A DNA stretch of 64,000 nucleotides from an uncultured Pseudomonadales bacterium (GTDB lineage Bacteria; Pseudomonadota; Gammaproteobacteria; Pseudomonadales; CANNCY01). Numbering within the stretch: the first letter of the stretch is position 1; each line of letters opens with the position of its first letter. Of the stretch, positions 44,797-52,514 are shown piece after piece. Position numbers and translations under genes: made by a program. Under the pieces are notes generated by a model. That model was not told where the DNA came from and searched no databases. It saw only the letters and a list, made by a program, of their open reading frames with translations. The stretch is taken from the NCBI GenBank assembly GCA_947503335.1, contig CANNCY010000001.1:372001-436000 (forward strand), given 5' to 3'.

Positions 44797-47700
44797 ATGG
44801 CACGTAAGGTTTCGTTAGAAGACAAATATGCGTTAGACAGTACTCGCGCATACATGACTGGTATTGAAGCGTTGGTTCGATTGCCGATGCTGCAGCATCA
44901 GCGAGACCTTGATCGCGGTCTAAATACAGCGGGCTTTATCTCGGGCTATCGCGGAAGCCCATTAGGTGGCGTTGACCAGCAGTTATGGAAGGCCAAGCCT
45001 TACTTAGAACAACACAATATTCAGTTTCAGCCAGGTATCAACGAAGATCTTGCGGCGACTGCTGTATGGGGCTCTCAGCAGGTTAATCTATTAGAAGGCG
45101 CCAAGTATGACGGCGTGTTTGGTATGTGGTACGGCAAAGGGCCAGGTGTTGATCGCTCGATGGATGTGATCAAGCATGCCAACTCGGCTGGTACGTCGCA
45201 GTTTGGTGGCGTATTGGCGATTGCTGGTGATGATCATGCCTGCAAGAGCTCGACCTTACCCCATCAATCTGAGCATATGTTTATGGGTGCGTCGATGCCC
45301 GTGTTGTGCCCAGCTAACGTGCAAGAGGTTTTAGATCTTGGTATTTACGGTTGGGAGTTGTCTCGTTATTGCGGGTGCTGGGTAGCCTTAAAAGCTATTA
45401 CTGAAAACATGGATTCTGCGATTAGTGCAGAGATTGATCCAAACAGAATTGATATTAAGATTCCTAACGGCTTTGATTTGCCTGAGTCTGGTGTTCACAT
45501 TCGTTGGCCCGACCCAGGTATTCAGCAAGAGCAGCGCCTTAATAAGTATAAAATCTATGCCGCTCGCGAGTTTGCTCGCGTCAATAAGCTTAATAAGATA
45601 GTCATCAATTCACCCAAGCCCCGTGTAGGCATTCTAACAACGGGTAAATCTTATCTTGACGTAATGCAGGCACTAGAAGATCTGCATATTTCGCCCGAGT
45701 TGGCGTCGGCAATGGGCTTGCGTGTATTGAAAATGGGCATGAGTTGGCCAATGGAGCCAAGTATTGTTCATGAATTTGCCGAAGGTTTAAGCGAAATTAT
45801 TGTGGTCGAAGAAAAGCGTTCGATCATGGAAGACCAGTTAACCGGCCAGCTTTACAATTCGCCCGTCGAAACTCGCCCAACGGTAGTTGGTGAGTTTGAC
45901 GAGTTTGGTAACGACCTACTGCCTAACTTAACTGAGCTGACTCCTGCGATGATAGCGCGGGTGATCGCGAAGCGAATTGAACCCTTTTATCAATCAGACG
46001 TCATTAGCGAGCGTTTATCTTTCTTTAACGATAAAGAAGCCTTTTTGGCAGAGGATAGAAAGTTAGCTAAGCGCACGCCTCACTATTGTTCTGGTTGCCC
46101 GCACAATACCAGTACGCAGGTGCCCGAGGGTTCTGTCGCATTAGGCGGTATCGGCTGCCATTACATGGGCACATGGGCCGAAGGTAATCGCACGGCCCAT
46201 ACCTATACGCAAATGGGAGGCGAGGGCGTTACTTGGGTAGGGCAAGCGGCCTTTACCGAGCGCGAGCATGTTTTTCAAAATCTGGGTGACGGCACCTATT
46301 TTCATTCGGGGTCACTAGCGATACGGCAATCGGTTGTCGCTGGTGTAAACATCACCTATAAGATTCTATTTAACGACGCGGTGGCTATGACTGGAGGTCA
46401 GCCAGTTGAAGGCGAGCTAACCCTTGATCAAACAATACGCCAAGTGCTGGCCGAGAGCGTTAGCAAGGTGGTGGTAGTATCTGATGATCCCGACTCAATT
46501 AAAGCACTCACAAACGAGCTAAATATTGAGCTTTACCATCGCGACGAATTAATGAGCGTGCAAGATCAGTTAGCACAAGTAGAAGGCGTGTCGGTATTGG
46601 TTTATCAGCAGGTGTGTGCCGCCGAAAAGCGCCGCCGTCGTCGTATCGGTAAGATGGCCGAGCCAACAAAGCGCTTAATGATCAATAGTGATGTTTGTGA
46701 GGGGTGCGGTGATTGTGGTTTAGCGTCTAACTGTCTCAGCGTACAGCCTCTAGAAACAGAGTTGGGTAGAAAGCGAATCATTGATCAAAACGCTTGCAAC
46801 AAAGATTATTCTTGCGTGAAAGGGTTCTGCCCAAGTTTTGTCGAGGTCGATGGTGCTCAGTTAAAGAAAGACTCGATTGAGTTACCTGACATAAGTGACC
46901 TGTTGGCTGAGCCTTCAACGCCTTCGTTAGAACAACCTTGGAACGTGGTAGTAGCAGGCATTGGAGGTACTGGCGTACTAACCGTTAATGCGATCATTGC
47001 TATGGCTGCTCACATTGAAGGCAAAGGCTGCGCAACCTTAAATCAAACAGGTTTAGCGCAAAAATATGGTGCCGTTGTTTGCCATGTACGTGTTGGCAAA
47101 GATCAATCATCGATCAATGCAGTACGTATCGCGGCGGGGGATGCCGATCTCTTGATTGGTTGTGATCTTGCGGTGGCAGCCTCTGAAGAACCCTTAGCGA
47201 AGGTATACGAAAAGCGTGCTCACGCAGTGATTAACACCCATTCGTCATCGACGCCATCGTTTATTCAAAATCCTGATGAAGATTACCCTGTTGCTGAGAT
47301 GGTTCAGGCAATACGAAGTCAGGTAGGCGTAAGCGACACATATTGTTTAGATGCGTCAACCTTGGCGACACGTTTATTTGGCGAATCGATGGCGAGTAAT
47401 TTATTTTTACTTGGTTACGCCTTTCAGCAGGGGCTGATTCCGCTGGCGAGCGAATCGATTATCGAAGCAATTACGCTTAATGGGCGCTCTGTTGAAATGA
47501 ATACTCAGGCCTTTAACTGGGGTCGAGTAGCTCAGTTGAACCTTGAAATGGTTCATCAGGTTGCTGGTATGACGTTCGATGCTAAAGTTGAAAAGCTCTC
47601 GACACTTGAATCAATTACAGACGACCGCGTAACGCGTTTAACCGCATACCAAGATGAAAGATATGCGCAGCTGTATCTAGAGCGTTTAAATCAACTGTTC

Positions 47701-48261
47701 GAGGCAGCCCCTTCTTTAGATGACGAATCTAAGTGCGAGTTTGCAAGAAATCTATTTAAGCTGATGGCTTACAAAGATGAATACGAAGTGGCTCGATTAT
47801 ATTCAAGCGATTCATTTAAAGAGCAGTTAGCAAAGCAGTTCGATGGTGATTATGGTCTCGCAGTTTATATGGCACCACCGTTATTGGCTAAGAGAGACAA
47901 AGCGTCGGGTTTGCCAAAGAAGATGCGTTTTGGTACGTGGGTGTTTACCGCTCTGAAAGTATTGGCAAAATTGAAAGGGCTGCGTGGTACTGCATTTGAT
48001 GTCTTTGGCTACACTGAAGAGCGTCGAATAGAGCGAGCGCTGGCAAGCGAATATCTGGCGTTGGTGATTGAGGCATCTAACAGCCTAGATGATGCTAATC
48101 GCTTAGCAATGCATGAGCTAATTGCCAGTGCCGCTAAGATTCGTGGCTTCGGTCACGTTAAAGAGCGTAACCTGCAGCAGGTGCGTGCGCAGTGGGCTAG
48201 TTTATTGAGTCGTATAGTAGAAGGCGACGAGCAAGCAGTTAAGTTTGTTGAGCCAGCCTAA
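44797..48261 (+). CDS. Fused indolepyruvate ferredoxin oxidoreductase family protein
   Basis: This 1154-residue protein fuses all parts of a 2-oxoacid:ferredoxin oxidoreductase. It has an N-terminal pyrimidine-binding part (GFISGYRGSPLGGVDQQLWK), a thiamine-diphosphate part with YCSGCPHNTST near residue 430 and GGIGCHYMG, an Fe-S segment CEGCGDCGLASNC near 635 plus CNKDYSCVKGFCPS, and a gamma domain from about 720 (GIGGTGVLTVNAI). It would oxidise aryl-pyruvates or other 2-oxo acids to acyl-CoA, reducing ferredoxin. The ATG at 44797 has AGAGGTG before it. Confidence 0.93.
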   Translation: MARKVSLEDKYALDSTRAYMTGIEALVRLPMLQHQRDLDRGLNTAGFISGYRGSPLGGVDQQLWKAKPYLEQHNIQFQPGINEDLAATAVWGSQQVNLLEGAKYDGVFGMWYGKGPGVDRSMDVIKHANSAGTSQFGGVLAIAGDDHACKSSTLPHQSEHMFMGASMPVLCPANVQEVLDLGIYGWELSRYCGCWVALKAITENMDSAISAEIDPNRIDIKIPNGFDLPESGVHIRWPDPGIQQEQRLNKYKIYAAREFARVNKLNKIVINSPKPRVGILTTGKSYLDVMQALEDLHISPELASAMGLRVLKMGMSWPMEPSIVHEFAEGLSEIIVVEEKRSIMEDQLTGQLYNSPVETRPTVVGEFDEFGNDLLPNLTELTPAMIARVIAKRIEPFYQSDVISERLSFFNDKEAFLAEDRKLAKRTPHYCSGCPHNTSTQVPEGSVALGGIGCHYMGTWAEGNRTAHTYTQMGGEGVTWVGQAAFTEREHVFQNLGDGTYFHSGSLAIRQSVVAGVNITYKILFNDAVAMTGGQPVEGELTLDQTIRQVLAESVSKVVVVSDDPDSIKALTNELNIELYHRDELMSVQDQLAQVEGVSVLVYQQVCAAEKRRRRRIGKMAEPTKRLMINSDVCEGCGDCGLASNCLSVQPLETELGRKRIIDQNACNKDYSCVKGFCPSFVEVDGAQLKKDSIELPDISDLLAEPSTPSLEQPWNVVVAGIGGTGVLTVNAIIAMAAHIEGKGCATLNQTGLAQKYGAVVCHVRVGKDQSSINAVRIAAGDADLLIGCDLAVAASEEPLAKVYEKRAHAVINTHSSSTPSFIQNPDEDYPVAEMVQAIRSQVGVSDTYCLDASTLATRLFGESMASNLFLLGYAFQQGLIPLASESIIEAITLNGRSVEMNTQAFNWGRVAQLNLEMVHQVAGMTFDAKVEKLSTLESITDDRVTRLTAYQDERYAQLYLERLNQLFEAAPSLDDESKCEFARNLFKLMAYKDEYEVARLYSSDSFKEQLAKQFDGDYGLAVYMAPPLLAKRDKASGLPKKMRFGTWVFTALKVLAKLKGLRGTAFDVFGYTEERRIERALASEYLALVIEASNSLDDANRLAMHELIASAAKIRGFGHVKERNLQQVRAQWASLLSRIVEGDEQAVKFVEPA

Positions 48262-48268
48262 TAATGGC

Positions 48269-49309
48269 TTAGGGCGTTAACTCGCCCACCAGATTGGCGC
48301 GCATAATTTCACGCAACTTATCGCGCCTTGGCTGGGCTAAGGCCCACATCAATTTGGTTGTTGCAGCCTCTGGCGTCATGTCTTTGCCATCAATAATATC
48401 GTCAGCCTGTAGTGTTTTGCCTGCTGCGTATCGACTCAATTCTAAACTACCATTGTAAACATCGGTTACGATAACGGCGCATTCAAATCGGCCGTTAGTT
48501 TGCTCGCGGCATTCACTAAGTAAGTTACCCAAATCTAAGGCATCTGGCGCTGTGCCAGTGCCAAAAACACGAACGATTAATCCTTCGATAGATGAATTTA
48601 AAATCATCGCCTTAAGCATTTCAGCGTCTAACCCAGGGTGAAGGCTTAGCTGCATCACGCGGTTAGAAAAGCTATTGGTCAAATCACAATTCGCCACACC
48701 ATCTACCGCGGGTAGTGTTGGCGAAACCCAGCGAAGTTTAGGAAACAGTTCAGCTATAAGCGGCGCATTAGGTGAGTCAAAGCCAAGGGCTGAATGCGTG
48801 CTAGATTTGCGCGCGCGACAGCCGCGTAATAGTACGCCGCCAAAGGCAATCATGGGTATGTTGGGTAGAGTAGAGCCGCTGGCAAAGGCTTCTAATGAAA
48901 CACGAATATTTTGTACGCCATCGCCACCGGGCGAGCTAAGGGGAACTTGAGCGCCCGTTAGGATAATCGGTTTATTAAGGTTGGCGCAGCTAAACGCCAA
49001 GGCAGATGCAGTGTAGGCCATAGTGTCGGTACCATGAAGCACCAGGTAGCCATCGTACGACGGAGCCTGGTTTATCATGTGAGCGATCGCAATCCAGTGC
49101 TGTTCATTAATCGACGACGAGTCACTAGTCGCCATGGGCGTGCCGCTAGGCGTGACAAGCCCAACGCAGTCGATATGATGATCTAGCGCAACATTGAGCT
49201 GTTCGATGAGCGTCGGCAGTTCGTCGCCTGCGCTTGCAGAAAGTGACCCTGTTGCATCTTTCTGCATCGAGATAGTGCCGCCGGTATTGATGACTAGCAG
49301 TTTTGCCAT
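48269..49309 (-). CDS. L-asparaginase, type I (AnsA-like)
   Basis: The 346-residue protein hydrolyses asparagine to aspartate and ammonia. It has both catalytic threonine motifs, LLVINTGGTISMQKD at the start and YLVLHGTDTMAYTASALAF near residue 85, and AGKTLQADDIIDGKDMTPEA near the end. No signal peptide is present, so it is the cytoplasmic type. Its ATG lies one base after the stop of the formate-dehydrogenase regulator gene, an unexplained pairing. Confidence 0.93.
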   Translation of the reverse strand: MAKLLVINTGGTISMQKDATGSLSASAGDELPTLIEQLNVALDHHIDCVGLVTPSGTPMATSDSSSINEQHWIAIAHMINQAPSYDGYLVLHGTDTMAYTASALAFSCANLNKPIILTGAQVPLSSPGGDGVQNIRVSLEAFASGSTLPNIPMIAFGGVLLRGCRARKSSTHSALGFDSPNAPLIAELFPKLRWVSPTLPAVDGVANCDLTNSFSNRVMQLSLHPGLDAEMLKAMILNSSIEGLIVRVFGTGTAPDALDLGNLLSECREQTNGRFECAVIVTDVYNGSLELSRYAAGKTLQADDIIDGKDMTPEAATTKLMWALAQPRRDKLREIMRANLVGELTP

Positions 49310-49310
49310 A

Positions 49311-50372
49311 TTAATCGAGTGCCGTATGAATTGCCGGTTGTACCTCGCCACAACTGATTGGATGATAACCAAACAATCGGCGAATGCTTCTTTGTAGTTC
49401 AACCGATTTTAGCTGTTCAATAAATAGTTGGCGAGTGGCATCGGGCTCGGCGTTTTTATTGACGATAAATACGTAGTGTTCGCTAGCTAGATGCAAAAAG
49501 TCTAAACCAAACTGTTTGGCAGCATGGCCCACACCAAAGCCAGTGTCGGCCATATTGGCAGCAATGTGCGCCGCAACGGCACTGTGAGTGAACTCTTCAG
49601 ACTCAAAGCCGTTGATGCTTGCTGGCTCAATACCCTCTTGTAACAGCAGGTATTCTAGCAGTAATCGGGTTCCTGAATCTGGGTTGCGATTAATAATTTT
49701 GATGTCGTCGCGTGTTAGATCGCTAATGCCTTCGATATCTTTAGGGTTGTCTTTCGCGAACATGAGACCCTGTTGGCGTGTACAGAAGCGAATAATCTCA
49801 TGCTCATTAGGGTTTAGCATCGATAGGTATTCTGGGTGTGCGCCAGCGGGTAGGTCTGAGCAAGGAATATGTAAGCCTGCCATGTCGCAACGCCCATCAA
49901 GCAACGCTTGAATCGCTTCTCGAGGATGGGTGTAGTTCAGTACCAAGTCTAGCTCAGGGCACAGTTCAGGTAACATCGCCACTGCATAGCCATGACTTGC
50001 TGAAATATTGATCTTGGGCTGTTCTAGCGCTGCAAGCCGCCGCAATTCGGTATTCAGCTCGGTTGCCAAATTAGACATTTGTGGCGAGAAGCGAGCATCA
50101 GCACGTTCGCGCATCCAAAGCAGTTTTTCGCCTATCGGGTTAAGCTTTGCGCCTCGCCCCTTTTGTAGTGCAACCAACTCGGTTTCAAAGAACTGAGACC
50201 AGTTCTGAATTAAATTCCAACCATGTCGATACGAAATGCTTGCTGCTTTGCAGGCCTCTGTCAGTTTGCCGAATTCGTGGATACCGTGAAGCAGTTCAAA
50301 CAGTTTATTATCGATTTCTCGATTGTTCTCATCGCGGAAGATCCAAGAGGGCTCGATCGTTATTTTTTTCAT
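49311..50372 (-). CDS. Regulator with ModE-type HTH and substrate-binding-like domain
   Basis: The 353-residue protein has an N-terminal ModE/LysR-like winged helix (LFELLHGIHEFGKLTEACKA, then SISYRHGWNLIQNWSQFFET). From about residue 115 a periplasmic-binding-like sensor follows (INISASHGYAVAMLPELCPE, IINRNPDSGTRLLLEYLLL). Such proteins occur next to molybdoenzyme and formate dehydrogenase operons. It diverges from fdsGBAD and is its likely regulator; the ligand could be formate or an oxyanion. Confidence 0.87.
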   Translation of the reverse strand: MKKITIEPSWIFRDENNREIDNKLFELLHGIHEFGKLTEACKAASISYRHGWNLIQNWSQFFETELVALQKGRGAKLNPIGEKLLWMRERADARFSPQMSNLATELNTELRRLAALEQPKINISASHGYAVAMLPELCPELDLVLNYTHPREAIQALLDGRCDMAGLHIPCSDLPAGAHPEYLSMLNPNEHEIIRFCTRQQGLMFAKDNPKDIEGISDLTRDDIKIINRNPDSGTRLLLEYLLLQEGIEPASINGFESEEFTHSAVAAHIAANMADTGFGVGHAAKQFGLDFLHLASEHYVFIVNKNAEPDATRQLFIEQLKSVELQRSIRRLFGYHPISCGEVQPAIHTALD

Positions 50373-50419
50373 GCCACTTACCTCTAATTGTTATCCCCAT
50401 AGGCACTAAATTACCTATT

Positions 50420-50444
50420 CTTAACAGCATACAAAGATGTTAAG
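50420..50444. promoter_or_regulatory. Inverted repeat in the fds promoter region
   Basis: CTTAACA and TGTTAAG are exact reverse complements separated by 11 bp, in the 119-bp gap between the divergent regulator and fdsG. It is a candidate operator for that regulator. Confidence 0.6.
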
Positions 50445-50491
50445 TTAGTACCATATTACAAATATTTATATGAAAGGCAATTCATATTTCG

Positions 50492-50983
50492 ATGTTTATG
50501 TCAGAAATTAAAATTGATGGTGTGCAAGCAATCATCAATGCTAATAAGCACCTAGAAGGCGCGTTGTTGCCCATTTTGCACGGGCTACAAGATCAATATG
50601 GTTACATTCCAGAAGTAGCTTATCAGCCAATTACCGAAGCCTTAGCGATTACGCTGGCAGATTTAAAAGGCGTTATTAGCTTCTATCATTTTTTCAGAAC
50701 AACACCGCCGGCCAAGCACGTAATACAGGTGTGCCGAGCCGAAGCCTGTCAAGCAATGGGAGGCCGACAGTTAGAAGCCCACGCGAAGCAGAAGTTAGGT
50801 GTCGACTGGCACGGCAAAACTCTGGATCAACAATTTCAGCTAGAACAAGTTTTTTGCCTAGGTAACTGTGCTTGTGCGCCAGCTGTAAGAGTCGGTGACG
50901 AAGTGATTGGGCGAGTGTCTCCCGAGCGCTTTGATGCATTATTAGAAGAGCTGCAGACAGAAGTGGTCGAGGTGAAGCTATGA
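50492..50983 (+). CDS. fdsG: NAD-dependent formate dehydrogenase gamma subunit
   Basis: FdsG is the NuoE-like electron-transfer subunit. The 163-residue protein has a four-cysteine 2Fe-2S pattern (CRAEACQAMGG near residue 82 and CLGNCACAPA near 125) within a thioredoxin-like fold. It opens the operon. The start could also be the ATG at 50498; GAAAGG lies 15 bases ahead of the chosen one, so spacing is poor for both. It overlaps fdsB by 4 bp. Confidence 0.92.
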   Translation: MFMSEIKIDGVQAIINANKHLEGALLPILHGLQDQYGYIPEVAYQPITEALAITLADLKGVISFYHFFRTTPPAKHVIQVCRAEACQAMGGRQLEAHAKQKLGVDWHGKTLDQQFQLEQVFCLGNCACAPAVRVGDEVIGRVSPERFDALLEELQTEVVEVKL

Positions 50984-52512
50984 GCCGTATCTTTATTTCG
51001 TTAGATACCACCTCTAACAGTCTGGGTGCCAACGAGCTGGCCGCCTGGTTTGCGCGAAATCATGCAGACGTTGATGTGGTGCGAACAGGCTCGCGCGGAA
51101 TGTTTTGGTTAGAGCCGATGGTCGAAGTAGAAACGGCCAATGGCCGAGTCGCTTATGGCCCGTTAAGCACCAAAGAATTAGCCGAAGCGGTTGATCAAGG
51201 TTTGTTACAGGGCAGCGAGCAGCCATCTAGCTATCTGGGCGATATTGAACAGCACCCGTATTTTGCGTCGCAGCAACGCCTTACATTTGGGCGTGTAGGT
51301 TTGGTCAACCCGATGTCAGTTGATAGCTATATTCAACACGACGGTTATCAAGGCCTAGCTAACGCGATTGTTAAAGGTGATCAAGCGATCATCGATGACG
51401 TCAAGGCGTCAGGTCTGCGGGGGCGAGGCGGTGCTGCGTTTCCTACCGGTATCAAGTGGCAAACGGTAGCAGATTGTGCGGCTGATCAAAAATACATTGT
51501 GTGTAACGCCGACGAGGGCGATTCGGGCACTTTTGCTGACCGTATGTTGATGGAGGGCGACCCTCTTAGTCTGATCGAAGGTATGACTATTGCGGGTATC
51601 GCAGTAGGCGCTACAAAAGGCTACATCTATCTACGCGAAGAATATCCGCAAGCTTATAAGATACTCAATGCGGCTATTAATGATGCTAAGGCAAAGAATT
51701 GGTTGGGTGATCAGATTCAAGGTTCTGCATACAGTTTTGATATTGAAGTGCGTCTTGGTGCTCAGGCCTATATCTGCGGCGAAGAAACATCGTTGTTGAA
51801 CAGTCTTGAAGGCAAGCGTGGCGAAGTTCGCGCTAAGCCGCCACTACCTGCTATCGAAGGTTTCTTAGGCAAGCCAACCGTAGTGAATAACGTTATCTCT
51901 TTGGCGAGTGTACCGACGATTTTGGCCAAGGGGGGCGATTACTACGAAAGCTTTGGTATGGGGCGTTCTAAAGGCACCATGACTTTTCAGTTAGCGGGTA
52001 ATCTTAAGCAGACGGGTCTAGTTGAATTAGCTTTCGGCATCACCCTTAAAGAGCTTCTAACTACCTATGCCGATGGTAGCTATTCAGGGCGACCGTTAAA
52101 GGCTGTTCAGGTTGGTGGCCCGCTGGGCGCTTACTTGCCTGAGTCGCAGTGGGATACCCCAATGGATTACGAATCTTTCATGGCTATAGACGCAATGGTG
52201 GGTCATGGTGGCATTGTGGCCTTTGACGACACTGTTGACATGGGCGAGCAAGCCCGCTTTAGCATGGAGTTCTGTGTGGCAGAGTCTTGCGGCAAGTGTA
52301 CACCCTGTCGTATTGGCTCAACCCGCGGTGTCGAGGTGATCGATAAGATTCGCTCGGGCGATAACCCTGATCAGAACAAAGAATTATTAGCTGACCTGTG
52401 TGACACCATGTTTTATGGTTCGCTTTGTGCCATGGGCGGTATGACACCGTACCCTGTGCGCAGTGCCATGAACCACTTTGAAGCTGATTTTGATAAGAAA
52501 GAGGTGCACTAA
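50980..52512 (+). CDS. fdsB: NAD-dependent formate dehydrogenase beta subunit
   Basis: FdsB is the NuoF-like diaphorase. The 510-residue protein has an N-terminal thioredoxin-like part (about 1-110), an FMN/NADH domain (GLRGRGGAAFPTGIKW, NADEGDSGTFADRML, YIYLREEYPQA, GAQAYICGEETSLLNSLEG) and 4Fe-4S ligands in ESCGKCTPCRIG near residue 435. It transfers formate-derived electrons to NAD+. It is coupled to fdsG and 2 bp from fdsA. Confidence 0.94.
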   Translation: MSRIFISLDTTSNSLGANELAAWFARNHADVDVVRTGSRGMFWLEPMVEVETANGRVAYGPLSTKELAEAVDQGLLQGSEQPSSYLGDIEQHPYFASQQRLTFGRVGLVNPMSVDSYIQHDGYQGLANAIVKGDQAIIDDVKASGLRGRGGAAFPTGIKWQTVADCAADQKYIVCNADEGDSGTFADRMLMEGDPLSLIEGMTIAGIAVGATKGYIYLREEYPQAYKILNAAINDAKAKNWLGDQIQGSAYSFDIEVRLGAQAYICGEETSLLNSLEGKRGEVRAKPPLPAIEGFLGKPTVVNNVISLASVPTILAKGGDYYESFGMGRSKGTMTFQLAGNLKQTGLVELAFGITLKELLTTYADGSYSGRPLKAVQVGGPLGAYLPESQWDTPMDYESFMAIDAMVGHGGIVAFDDTVDMGEQARFSMEFCVAESCGKCTPCRIGSTRGVEVIDKIRSGDNPDQNKELLADLCDTMFYGSLCAMGGMTPYPVRSAMNHFEADFDKKEVH

Positions 52513-52514
52513 TA

